Shown here: positions 35,780-43,768 of the stretch, one piece after another
How the letters are laid out: each line of letters starts with the position of its first letter
Numbering within the stretch: position 1 is the stretch's first letter
Source of the DNA: Leptolyngbyaceae cyanobacterium CSU_1_3
GTDB taxonomy: Bacteria; Cyanobacteriota; Cyanobacteriia; Leptolyngbyales; Leptolyngbyaceae
Assembly: GCA_012034655.1 (NCBI GenBank)
Contig: JAAUOZ010000017.1
Span: forward strand, 1 to 45,641
Direction of reading: 5' to 3'
DNA: 45,641 nucleotides
The notes under the pieces: model-generated
Told to the model about the DNA's origin: nothing
What the model saw: the letters and a program-made list of their open reading frames with translations, nothing else
The model's database searches: none
Made by a program: the position numbers and the translations under genes

Positions 35780-35886
35780 CTCATCCCCAACCCTTTAGAA
35801 GTCTAGTTTCCTCTTCCAGATTGGGAGCAGGGGTTAGGGGATGAGGGCGAAAATCTCGGCATTCTTAAATTCTCATTCCTAAGAAG
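35780..35886. mobile_element. Element family B relative, copy 3
   Basis: The right end, as reverse complement, reads TTAGGAATGAGAATTTAAGAATGCC in outline (TTAGGAA.G.G.ATT.AA..ATGCC shared with copy 1). The interior GCCCTCATCCCCAACCC and GGGGTTAGGGGATGAGGGC forms a hairpin. The left end is unclear. Confidence 0.55.
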
Positions 35887-35887
35887 A

Positions 35888-36544
35888 TTATGCAGCCGCA
35901 AACAACTCCTCGAATGCCTTCTCAGGCGCGTCGGGCTTGGCGACAATTTCGACAATTTTGTTTCGCGCACCTGGCTGAAAGATAGATTCAACACAAACCT
36001 GCGCCACCTTAGTGCGGGGAATACTGCCCTCAGAAAGCGTATCGACCGCAGACATAACGATCGCGTCCGCATTGTCCTCATTCTTCAAGCCACCAGGACG
36101 CACGATCGTGTAAGTCAGCCCACTACTCTGAAGATATTCTTCTGCTCGCTTTTTCCACACGAGAATAAGCCAAAACAGATTTAGCGGGTGAAAAAACTGC
36201 GAGGCGCAGAGGGAAGTCACCAGCACAAAATGCTCGATTCCTCTAGCTTTGGAAGTATCGACCAGATTTTTGGTTCCTTCAAAATCGACCTTATAAGGGC
36301 CCGTCGGATCGAAGCTAGGTCGCGCCCCCACCGCGCAAAACACTACCGTACTATCCCCGATCGCCGCTTGCAGGCTGGCCAAATTCAGTACATCCCCGGT
36401 CACAAGCTCCACGCCTGTCGGCAAAATCGATTGTGCCGCTTCCGTATTGCGTACCAATGCTCTGACGGGAATACCGCGATCGAGCAGTTGTTGAACAATT
36501 CGCCGTCCCGTCTCTCCGGTTGCGCCTGCTACAAAAGCCTTCAT
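35888..36544 (-). CDS. Atypical SDR / NAD(P)H-binding protein (Ycf39/Tic62-like)
   Basis: 218-residue Rossmann-fold protein with the atypical-SDR nucleotide motif AFVAGATGETGRRIVQQLL at the N-terminus. It has no standard YxxxK in the usual spacing, as in NmrA/Tic62/HCF173-type relatives. The middle has VVFCAVGARPSFDPTGPYKVDFEGT and HFVLVTSLCASQFFHPLNLFWLILVWKKRAEEYL, and near the C-terminus YTIVRPGGLK. In cyanobacteria such proteins bind NADP and assist pigment or photosystem assembly. The precise role here is not known. ATG start at 36544; isolated gene. Confidence 0.82.
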   Translation of the reverse strand: MKAFVAGATGETGRRIVQQLLDRGIPVRALVRNTEAAQSILPTGVELVTGDVLNLASLQAAIGDSTVVFCAVGARPSFDPTGPYKVDFEGTKNLVDTSKARGIEHFVLVTSLCASQFFHPLNLFWLILVWKKRAEEYLQSSGLTYTIVRPGGLKNEDNADAIVMSAVDTLSEGSIPRTKVAQVCVESIFQPGARNKIVEIVAKPDAPEKAFEELFAAA

Positions 36545-36972
36545 AGGGTTTCCTCGCTATACTAATTCACTGATGGTTCATTGATGGATGTTTAGCAATC
36601 TAACGGGCCTCACCACATCTAGTAAAGGATAGAGTTGTCGATCGCCCCTGCCTACATCAAATCAGGTTTGTGACCTGAATCATTTTTGAATTTCGCAGCT
36701 TACTTTAAGCTATGTTACGTAACATTACTGGACTTTGCTCAGGTTTTGCACTTTAGATACGCCGATCGAGAACCCCACTGAGATGAAAATCTGGCATCAG
36801 TAAGACTGCTCAATTCCACTCAAACTTGCGTATCCGGGATAACCGCAGAATTTTGCCAATAAATTTAGATTGTATAAACTTTCAGGTGTCGAAGCCGATC
36901 GCCGTGAAGGAACTTATATTCCAGGGGAACTTTGGAGTATCGACCTACGGCAAATAGTTTGAGAGAGCGTGC
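36545..36972. other. Divergent intergenic region, SDR / DUF1997 genes
   Basis: 428 bases with upstream DNA for both divergent genes. No repeat of the families seen elsewhere, and no confident promoter boxes, were recognised. A short inverted motif TATGTTACGTAACATTA is at about 36712-36728. Confidence 0.5.
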
Positions 36973-37671
36973 ATGCAGTCCCAATCGACCGACCCAAACA
37001 AGTTTCATATTGTGAGTCATCCATTTGCTCAAGCCGACCCCTTAAATCTGTCACCCCTCGACCCAACTCAGACAGGAGACGCAGCCCCCAGCGTGACCGA
37101 GCCTACTCAGTTTCGTAGCCACTTTGTAGACAGCATGGAGATGTCCGCCGATGCGAAAGCCGTTGCGGAATATTTGGATGCACACCAGGGTTGGTTTCGC
37201 CGCTGTGCCCACCCGATGCAGGTCGATGTGATCGGGCCAAACAGCTATGCCCTGACGATCGGTAACTTCGGAGCCTTTGGCTATGAGATCGAACCCAAAG
37301 TTGGCTTAGATCTACTGCCCCAACAAGAAGATGTTTACCGCATCGAGACAGTCCCCGTTCCGGGTTACTCGACGATGGGCTACGACATCGATTTTCGCGG
37401 AGCAATGGAGCTAGTCGAGCTTGCTGAAGCGATCGCTCCAACCCCCAGGGGCAAGACAACTCACATTCACTGGCAACTCGATCTCACCGTTACGATTCAA
37501 TTTCCAAAATTCATTCATGCTCTCCCCGACGCTCTGATTCAGAAAACGGGCGATCGCGTACTCAAGCAAGTAGTGCGGCAGGTTTCGCGGCGGCTCACCC
37601 ATAAGGTGCAAGAAGATTTTCATACTTCGCGAGGGCTAGCTCTGCCCAAACGCTCTAGAAAATGGAGTTAA
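36973..37671 (+). CDS. DUF1997 domain protein
   Basis: 232-residue protein of the cyanobacteria/plastid DUF1997 family, also present in plants. The conserved block runs from about residue 50 (QFRSHFVDSMEMSADAKAVAEYLDAHQGWFRRCAHPM) through IGNFGAFGYEIEPKVGLDLLP and WQLDLTVTIQFPKFIHALPD to VLKQVVRQVSRRLTHKVQEDFH. Some family members bind lipids or tetrapyrroles in a START-like fold, but no function is assigned with confidence. ATG start. The TAA stop overlaps the tip of element G copy 2. Confidence 0.85.
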   Translation: MQSQSTDPNKFHIVSHPFAQADPLNLSPLDPTQTGDAAPSVTEPTQFRSHFVDSMEMSADAKAVAEYLDAHQGWFRRCAHPMQVDVIGPNSYALTIGNFGAFGYEIEPKVGLDLLPQQEDVYRIETVPVPGYSTMGYDIDFRGAMELVELAEAIAPTPRGKTTHIHWQLDLTVTIQFPKFIHALPDALIQKTGDRVLKQVVRQVSRRLTHKVQEDFHTSRGLALPKRSRKWS

Positions 37672-37824
37672 CGTCAGTTCGCCGACTGGCGTTTTGCCCT
37701 CACCCCCAATCCCTCTCCCCAATCCGAGAGACTTTAAAGCCATGCCAGGGGTCAGGCTTTGAAGTCTCTTGGAGTGCAGGAGGCTGGGAGGATGAGGGCA
37801 CTTTTAGAGGCATCAAATTGACGT
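37671..37824. mobile_element. MITE-like element family G, copy 2, with target duplication
   Basis: A 154-bp element with ends ACGTCAGTTCG and, reverse complement, ACGTCAATTTG. Both sides are flanked by GGAGTTA (37664-37670 and 37825-37831), a perfect 7-bp direct repeat. Its first base is the last base of the DUF1997 stop codon. Confidence 0.9.
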
Positions 37825-37852
37825 GGAGTTAGCTTCAAGGTTTCGATCAAAA

Positions 37853-37884
37853 AACCCTCCAGGTATCTGGAGGGTTCTTGTTTT
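37853..37884. terminator. Bidirectional intrinsic terminator, DUF1997 / petJ
   Basis: AACCCTCCAG (37853-37862) and CTGGAGGGTT (37867-37876) form a perfect 10-bp stem with a 4-base loop. On the plus strand it is followed by CTTGTTTTTT; on the minus strand by TTTTTTGATC. It can terminate both convergent genes. Confidence 0.85.
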
Positions 37885-37911
37885 TTAAAGTTTCTGTCGG
37901 GCTTCAGCAAT

Positions 37912-38235
37912 CTACCAACCTTTCTCAGACTGGCTCAAAACATATTCGGCAACCGCCGTAATTTCTGAGTCTTGCAAGCGCTCTTTGAAGGAAGGCATGG
38001 CGTTTTTGCCATTGAGCACTTGAGTTTTAATCGCTTCTAGAGAGTTCATACCATACTTCTCTAGCGCTTCTTTCCTCAAGGTTTTGTTAGCAATAATCAC
38101 ATTGTTACCACCAATGTGACAGGCCGAACAGTTTGCGTTGAAGATTTGCTGACCGTCGGGTGCGATCGCCCAAGCAGGGCAACTTAGGGTACAGAACGCG
38201 ATCGCCAGAAAAAGAATCGTCAGCAATTTTCGCAA
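37912..38235 (-). CDS. petJ: Cytochrome c6
   Basis: Lumenal soluble c-type cytochrome carrying electrons from cytochrome b6f to photosystem I (or to respiratory oxidase) as an alternative to plastocyanin. The 107-residue precursor has a signal peptide ending CPAWA. The mature part starts [20 protein letters not shown] with haem motif CSACH, and the axial Met is in [10 protein letters not shown]. The C-terminus is [12 protein letters not shown]. The start codon is TTG at 38235, preceded by the ribosome site GGGGAGA. It lies 136 bases after petE on the same strand. In some cyanobacteria petE and petJ respond oppositely to copper; no regulatory site was identified here. Confidence 0.95.
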   Translation of the reverse strand: MRKLLTILFLAIAFCTLSCPAWAIAPDGQQIFNANCSACHIGGNNVIIANKTLRKEALEKYGMNSLEAIKTQVLNGKNAMPSFKERLQDSEITAVAEYVLSQSEKGW

Positions 38236-38371
38236 AGCAGTTCTCCCCTAAACTAATTGACCGTCAAATCTTGATGTACGAGGCAACCCTATTCTATGGC
38301 TTTTTGGGGGGGTTCCTACCACCGTCCGTCAAAGATGTAAACCGTTACTCAGGGAACAACTGCCTGCGTCA

Positions 38372-38786
38372 TTAGCCAGCAACAACCACTTTGCCAACCA
38401 TGCCAGCACCCCGGTGGGGCAAGCAGAAGTAAGAGTATTCGCCTGCGGGCGCATCAGCAGGAATAGCTAGCTCAAAGGTCTTGCCTGCCCCTTCTAAATT
38501 TTTGTGAGAAAATTTTTCTGCCAGTTCTTTGTCTGCCCCCAGGAACTTTGGACACATCAAACGCCACGTTGTGAGGAGGCAGTGCGCCAACTTCCCACTT
38601 GATGGTGTCGCCGGGCTTAACGTTCACAACCTTGGGTTCAAAAACTAGCCCTTTGTTGGTTCCCATTTTCACGGTGTAGGTGTCAGCAGCAGCAGGGTTG
38701 ACTGCGATGAAGAAACTACCCACGATCAGCAAGACAGTGCAGAGTACGAGAGAGAGACTCCGAGTAACAGAAGCAATGAGTTTCAT
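38372..38786 (-). CDS. petE: Plastocyanin (frameshifted)
   Basis: Copper protein carrying electrons to photosystem I in the thylakoid lumen, about 137 residues after repair. The ATG at 38786 gives MKLIASVTRSLSL with a signal peptide ending AAADT. The mature part has YTVKMGTNKGLVFEPKVVNV and the first copper ligand His in PPHNVAFD. The frame then breaks at KVPGG and resumes GADKELAEKFSHK, ending with Cys, His and Met ligands in FCLPHRGAGMVGKV. Removing one C from the five-C run at 38536-38540 joins the frames. All four copper ligands are intact in the repaired protein, so a sequence error is likely. An alternative ATG at 38816 is less likely. Confidence 0.92.
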
Positions 38787-38920
38787 AGATTTCTTTGGAA
38801 CGTAATTATTTTCCACTTCTCTCTACATTTTACAGCCTGTCGTGCTTTAGTTTTACGAGCAGTCGAACTTCTTGAAGGATGACAGGTCAATAGGTTTGAT
38901 TGATTTACTCACTAAATTTA

Positions 38921-39032
38921 ACGTCAGTTCGGCAACGGGGCTTTTGCCCTCACCCCCACCCCTCTCCCCCTGTCAAGGAGCTTCAAAGCCTGACCCTGGC
39001 GTGGCTCCTCCTTCTCTCTAGAGAGCAAGAGG
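38921..39032. mobile_element. MITE-like element family G, copy 3 (left part)
   Basis: Begins ACGTCAGTTCGGCAACGGGG and continues CTTTTGCCCTCACCCCC and CCTGACCCTGGCGTGGCTCC, as in copies 1 and 2. Its right end is replaced by element H and no matching terminus was found beyond it, so it is truncated. Confidence 0.78.
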
Positions 39033-39158
39033 CTAGTGCAGTTCGGCGGAAATAATTTGCAGTTCAGTGAGGTTTGGGTGGGAAGCCTTAAAACTTCCAA
39101 TTGAACGGCTTTACCAATTCTGTAGAACTGAGGGATGATCTTCGCTTTACTGCACTAG
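39033..39158. mobile_element. MITE-like element family H
   Basis: 126-bp element with perfect 10-bp terminal inverted repeats CTAGTGCAGT / ACTGCACTAG, extending with mismatches. It is seen once in this window, inserted in the truncated G copy. Confidence 0.75.
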
Positions 39159-39186
39159 TTAGGAAGGCGATCGTCTCCGCTCCGCT

Positions 39187-39680
39187 TTACAATCCCAGGT
39201 TATCTCCCCAGCCGGGCGCTTTTTCTGCCGCTCTGAGAATGAACCCCGCCAGATTTTCGATCTCAGACTGAGACAGCCAGCTTATAGGAACTTTGCGACA
39301 CTCAAACGACTCTTCGCTGCCGTCATAAAGCATCGGGTTTCGCATAAACGCCACGAGAGTTGCGATCGTATCCCTAGGAGGCATTGCTCCTCGGAGCGCC
39401 TTGAGAGAGAGGGGCACACTGGGATTAGGCAGTGTCGCGCCTCCTACATGGCAAGTTAGGCAACTGTCTTCAAAAACTTTTTTGCCCCTCGACAACTCTG
39501 CGCCGAAACAGCCGAAGTGCGTCCCTCTGCATCCAACCTTATCGGAACTGGCTCTGTCACCTTGAGATAGTGGGTCACATACTTATCTGGCGCGGCATCA
39601 GCAGGCAAACTGATCCCCATCACGCTGAGGCAAAGCAAAGCGACGAGTAAACTACGAATCCAGATCGATCGAAACGCCAT
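39187..39680 (-). CDS. psbV2: PsbV2-type cytochrome c550 paralogue (frameshifted)
   Basis: Low-abundance lumenal c-type cytochrome related to PsbV, about 164 residues after repair. The ATG at 39680 gives MAFRSIWIRSLLVALLCLSV with a signal peptide ending ADA. The first frame breaks near TSAVSAQ; the second continues ELSRGKKVFEDSCLTCHVGG (haem motif CLTCH) to WGDNLGL. Frames join by one added base around 39500-39510, for example in the TTT of GTTTCGG. Where PsbV has its second haem ligand (EIHPSL), this protein has SFECRKVP (Cys codon at 39298-39300), the His/Cys ligation known for PsbV2 of Thermosynechococcus. It lies 122 bases after psbV. Confidence 0.82.
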
Positions 39681-39802
39681 GAGAAAATCTTGTAAGACGG
39701 AAAAGGGAAAACGAGAAACGGGGGTTCTTCTTAAAATCTTTGACGGATCGCCAGAAGAAGCCGCCCGTTCCATCAATGGCCAACTGAGGTTAGCGGACGA
39801 AC

Positions 39803-40294
39803 TTAGTAGTGAATTTTGCCACCGCCCCACTTGTCGCCCACTACTTTGGGCTGTAGCAGAACATGACCCGCGATCGCCACCAGATCTTCCTGCGTCAGGT
39901 TCCGCATTTCGGGGAAGAGGTCTTTGCTCTTGAGACTAGGGTGAATCTCAGCAATCTCATTGGCTCCATCGTAGCTAGTGGGAGATTTCATATAATCCAC
40001 CAGCGCTTCGATGTTGTTACGGTTGGGTGTGGCGAGCGAAAGCGCTTCTGGGTCAAGTCCTACGTTGGGATCGGTTTTGGTCACTCCACCCGCATGGCAC
40101 TGAGCACAGGCATATTGAAACAGTCTCTTTCCTTCTTTAACTTGCTTCAGGCTCAATACGATCGTATCGCCCCCTTCATTAAGCGGTACAGTCCGAATTG
40201 ATTTGTCAAGTTCCGCTGCGTTCGCGCTGGAGGCAAACACCTGAAACGTAAAGAATACAGTGGCTACAGCAAGCCAGAAGTATCTTTTGAGCAT
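39803..40294 (-). CDS. psbV: Photosystem II cytochrome c550
   Basis: Extrinsic lumenal PSII subunit that stabilises the Mn4CaO5 cluster. The 163-residue precursor from the ATG at 40294 has a signal peptide ending SSANA and a mature start AELDKSIRTVPLNEGG. The haem motif is CAQCH (in YACAQCHAGGVTK) and the second axial His is in AEIHPSLKSKDLFP. The C-terminus ends GDKWGGGKIHY, a well-conserved PsbV ending. A strong ribosome site AAGGAGAA precedes the start. It heads the minus-strand block psbV, psbV2, petE, petJ. Confidence 0.97.
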   Translation of the reverse strand: MLKRYFWLAVATVFFTFQVFASSANAAELDKSIRTVPLNEGGDTIVLSLKQVKEGKRLFQYACAQCHAGGVTKTDPNVGLDPEALSLATPNRNNIEALVDYMKSPTSYDGANEIAEIHPSLKSKDLFPEMRNLTQEDLVAIAGHVLLQPKVVGDKWGGGKIHY

Positions 40295-40682
40295 GGTTCT
40301 CCTTAAATGTGGCTCGGTTATCGGAATCACAACACAACAATGGACGATGGCAACCTCAGCGCTCAGCGCAGGATGGCAACCTATGCGGGAGGTGCAGGTA
40401 GCAGACAGTGCATCTTTTAAGGAAATTCACAACTGATTACATAAATCCATCAGGTTTCTCAGGAATAAATATTTTTCTGGGAAGGTTTGGATGGAGGCGA
40501 TCGGCGAAGCCTAGGATGATGTTTGCTGATAATGAGGATTGACCTCTTTAATACCAATATCATGCGAGTGCCCCAATCCTGTGATGAATCTTGGAGATGG
40601 GCGATCGAGGAGAAGGTTTATTAAGAAAACGATACAGAGGTTTAAGCTTGAGCGCGAACCTCAATCGATTTTTAGGGATTTT
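40295..40682. other. Intergenic region accD / psbV
   Basis: 388 bases holding the psbV promoter and the end of the upstream accD unit. A direct repeat GATGGCAACCT occurs at about 40344 and 40372. No element of the repeat families was recognised. Confidence 0.55.
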
Positions 40683-41609
40683 TTAGTCGAGGGCGGTCTT
40701 GCTCAGGGCCTTGATCGCCGGAAACGAACTCACCAAGTGAGAGGAGGGGGCGGCGGGTTGGTGCAGTCGAATCAGTTGAGCCAGGCTTCTCTTAAGCTGA
40801 GTACGAGGAACGATCGCATCCACAAAGCCATGTTGCAGTAGATATTCAGAGGTCTGAAAGTCTTCGGGCAATTTTTCTCTCAGGGTCTGTTCGACGACGC
40901 GCCGCCCAGCAAACCCGATCGTCGCTTTGGGTTCTGCCAAGATAATATCGCCCAACATGGCAAAGCTGGCCGTTACACCGCCCGTTGTAGGGTGAGTCAA
41001 CACAGGAATGTAGAGCAGGCGATGGGATTGGTGACGCTCTAGGGCCCCCGAAATTTTGGCCATTTGCATCAAGCTCAACATGCCCTCTTGCATTCTTGCC
41101 CCTCCAGAGGCACAGACAATGACAACGGGGATGTGCTGTTGGGTCGCTCGTTCGATGAGGCGAGTCAGTTTCTCACCCACCACCGAACCCATGCTGCCGC
41201 CCATAAAGCGAAAATCCATGACACCGAGGGCCAGGGGTAGGCTTTCAATCTGACCAATTCCAGTTTGCACAGCATCGGTCAGTCTGGTTTTTTCCTGGGT
41301 TTCGCGGATACGATCGCTGTAGGATTTGCGATCGCGAAACTTTAGCGGGTCAACGGGGTGCAAGTTTTCGTCGATCGCAACCCAAGTGTTGGCATCAATC
41401 AGTTGGCTAATGCGCTGGTCGCTATAGACTCGCATGTGGTGATCGCACTCCAAACAGACCATTTGGTTCGATCGCAAATCTTTGGTATAGGTCAGAGCGC
41501 CGCACGCTTCGCACTTTGTCCAGAGTCCATCCGCAATTTCTCGTTCTTGCCCTTCTGGGGTCGCCGGGCCTGATTTTTGTCGATTTGCAAACCAATCAAA
41601 TAGTGACAT
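40683..41609 (-). CDS. accD: Acetyl-CoA carboxylase carboxyltransferase subunit beta
   Basis: Carboxyltransferase beta subunit of the bacterial/plastid-type acetyl-CoA carboxylase, making malonyl-CoA for fatty acid synthesis; 308 residues. The N-terminal zinc ribbon is [10 protein letters not shown]...MVCLECDHH. The carboxyltransferase domain has [30 protein letters not shown], the oxyanion-type [11 protein letters not shown] and [16 protein letters not shown], and [24 protein letters not shown] start at 41609. It is a single gene; accA is not in the window. Confidence 0.97.
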   Translation of the reverse strand: MSLFDWFANRQKSGPATPEGQEREIADGLWTKCEACGALTYTKDLRSNQMVCLECDHHMRVYSDQRISQLIDANTWVAIDENLHPVDPLKFRDRKSYSDRIRETQEKTRLTDAVQTGIGQIESLPLALGVMDFRFMGGSMGSVVGEKLTRLIERATQQHIPVVIVCASGGARMQEGMLSLMQMAKISGALERHQSHRLLYIPVLTHPTTGGVTASFAMLGDIILAEPKATIGFAGRRVVEQTLREKLPEDFQTSEYLLQHGFVDAIVPRTQLKRSLAQLIRLHQPAAPSSHLVSSFPAIKALSKTALD

Positions 41610-41908
41610 AGCCAGAGTTTTTCTTGAAGTGAATGGTGAACGGATATTGACAAGAATGGCGCGTGAGCAGGGTTGCAGCCCTCGAAGAGATGAGAACCGA
41701 TGATCCGTGGCCCTGCTTGCCCCACATTTCTTTGGTTTTTCTTAAGACTGGGTGAAATTATCGCAGACCTGTGAGTCTCTTTGGGAAACTCACGACACAA
41801 TCAGCATTATAAGACGGTGCGATCGGTCATGAAACGTTGACTCAATCAGCATTGGTTATCAAAGATTTAGATTGCATCTACGTGCAGAGCAGGCTGATTT
41901 TAGAGTCA

Positions 41909-42028
41909 TTAGGGGATTTCTCAAAAAGAGATGACCTTCCGACCTTTGCCCTTCGACTTCTCTCAGGGCACAAGCTGGCTGAGCAAAGTCGAAGACAGCA
42001 GGTCACTGGCTTGCTCAAAATCTCCTCA
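41909..42028. mobile_element. MITE-like element family D, copy 3
   Basis: Ends TTAGGGGATTTCTCAAAA and (reverse complement of the right end) TGAGGAGATTTTGAGCAAG. The interior AAGCTGGCTGAGC, GTCGAAGACAGC and GGTCACTGG matches the inverted copy at 27229-27321; a 25-base insertion lies in the centre. Confidence 0.82.
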
Positions 42029-42111
42029 GCCTTCAACCTTGGTCAGCTTTGGGGCGCTATTTGTTCCTGATTGAGCCAAACTGAGGCACTGTTCAGAGTA
42101 GGGCATCTGGT

Positions 42112-42241
42112 TGACTGGCAAAACCTTGCCCCTCAATCGCTTCTCCCACAAGGGAAGTCAGAAAAATAATATTGGGTTCAGAGCAACTCCTGCTCCAGGA
42201 AAGGGGTTGGGGTGAGGGTCTTCTGAGTTTTGTCAGCCAAC
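42112..42241. repeat. Repeat family J, copy 3
   Basis: The left end TTGACTGGCAAAACCTTGCC and right end (reverse complement TTGGCTGACAAAACTCAG) are imperfect inverted repeats. It includes the shared block GGGGTTGGGGTGAGGGTCTT. Confidence 0.7.
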
Positions 42242-42485
42242 CCAGTAGGGAATCGCTCTCCCCTTCAAAAATCTGGCTCAGGATATTGCGCGACTAGCAG
42301 ATATTGCGCGATCGCACCCTTCGCTGCATCTACTCAGCCTCCGACTAAGGGGCTGTAGTTTCTCCTGCAAAATACGCAGGTCAGAATGAATGAGTGTAAT
42401 TTATGACACATCGTTAATTAACGTAAAATTGGGGAATTATAAAAATATCATTAAAATCGGCTTCAGGGAAATTTACCACTTACTT

Positions 42486-43550
42486 ATGAATACCTTGACC
42501 ATCTCTCACCTGGTGGGTTCCTCAGAGTATCGTGCGATCGCGGATGACACCCTGAAAGACGAAGATAACGCCGCTTGGATCGTGGAACTTGACCCTGAGA
42601 TCCGCAAGGAGTGGGTAGAGAGGATTCGCTGGATTCGATTAGCAGACCGCCTTGCAGAAAGTGAATTGTTTAATGCAGAGCGATCGGAATTTCAGTGGTT
42701 CTACGATAGTTGGCGCTGGTTAAGAGAAACGGGGCAGGTGCAGCCAGGTTGCTCTCATGCGAAGGTTTTTTACCAAATTCGCGATCGCTGGTTCAGTGAT
42801 TTTTCTGACCCCACAACCCACCTCTGTATTCGTTCTTGGGATCAGTATTTGAAAGCATTAGTAAAGTATCATAAGAAACATTTAGTCATAAATAGTTTCC
42901 ATGATTTTGAGGAAATGCTAGAGCAGTTGGCTGCTCCTTTTTTCCAGGTATTGCCCTTTCTCTCAGAGCACCAATGGCAGGCGGCGGGTCAATTTGGCGC
43001 GATCGATCAGTTTTACAATAACCTGCGAGACCTGCGTGAAGATGCCGAACAGGGTATTTGCTACTTACCTACCGAATTGCTCGATCGCTTTGGGGTCAGT
43101 CGTGAAGAAGTTTTGACGCTCCGGGCTACCGAAAATCTGGGATACCGCCCAATGATGGAATTTTGGGTTCACGATTACCTACCGCAGCTATACCGCAAAA
43201 CTTATCCGTTCATTTTGTCTCCCGATCTGCACCCCTCCTGGCAGATGCTTCGAGATTGGTCGCTGCATCGCTACCAGCGAATTGAGCGCGTCTTTCGTCG
43301 CTGCGACTACGACTATCTGCGTTTCCCAAAATTGTACTGGCGAGATGTGAAAAAAGACTTAGCCCTCCTGCTGCCCGAAGTGTCTGCTCAAACTTCTATG
43401 CAAACCGGACATACTCCGTCTAATCGGGTCTCCCGTTGGGGACGCAGCAGCAAACTATTCCAGATTTCTCAACTCCCACGATCGTCTGAGGAACCAAAAA
43501 CCAGACAGCCTTTTAACCTCCCGTCTATCTACACCTACACGGCGGGTTAG
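42486..43550 (+). CDS. Squalene/phytoene synthase-like protein lacking the first Asp-rich motif
   Basis: 354 residues from the ATG at 42486 (MNTLTISHLVGSSEYRAI). The C-terminal half resembles trans-isoprenyl head-to-head synthases: FGAIDQFYNNLRDLREDAEQG, then ICYLPTELLDRFGVS, matches their second Asp-rich motif region and the following YLP.ELL block. The N-terminal half has no equivalent DxxxD first motif; that area reads LADRLAESELFNAERSEFQWFYDSW. Thus the fold is probably kept but the usual diphosphate/Mg site is incomplete. I recall similar proteins in other cyanobacteria, with unknown function. The frame is open upstream to a GTG at 42390, which is less likely the start. Confidence 0.72.
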   Translation: MNTLTISHLVGSSEYRAIADDTLKDEDNAAWIVELDPEIRKEWVERIRWIRLADRLAESELFNAERSEFQWFYDSWRWLRETGQVQPGCSHAKVFYQIRDRWFSDFSDPTTHLCIRSWDQYLKALVKYHKKHLVINSFHDFEEMLEQLAAPFFQVLPFLSEHQWQAAGQFGAIDQFYNNLRDLREDAEQGICYLPTELLDRFGVSREEVLTLRATENLGYRPMMEFWVHDYLPQLYRKTYPFILSPDLHPSWQMLRDWSLHRYQRIERVFRRCDYDYLRFPKLYWRDVKKDLALLLPEVSAQTSMQTGHTPSNRVSRWGRSSKLFQISQLPRSSEEPKTRQPFNLPSIYTYTAG

Positions 43551-43768
43551 AGAGGCCTTAGGTTTGCATTGGGCCGTCGTACTTCAGCATTGCCATAAGC
43601 TTGCAGATTAATAACGACCCCTTCTGCGGCTGCAAGTCACCTCTCCACCACCCCCACGATCCCTCGCCTGTCTCCTCCAAGGTGTTTTTAGACGATGCTG
43701 GAAGCGGAGTCGAAACCCAGCACCAACACCGCAGGAATTCTATTTTCTCGCAACTCCTAAATTGCCAT

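Larger units (their letters stand above)
38787..39186. other. Intergenic region psbV2 / petE with nested repeats
   Basis: 400 bases, mostly element G copy 3 (38921 onward) interrupted by element H (39033-39158). The part next to petE (38787-38920) should contain its promoter. Confidence 0.75.
41610..42485. other. Repeat-rich region upstream of accD
   Basis: No convincing gene; the frames at 41492-41800 and 41837-42070 are over repeats or out of frame with accD. It holds element D copy 3 (41909-42028) and repeat J copy 3 (42112-42241). The stretch 42360-42485 is A/T-rich and includes an in-frame GTG at 42390 for the next gene. Confidence 0.65.
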
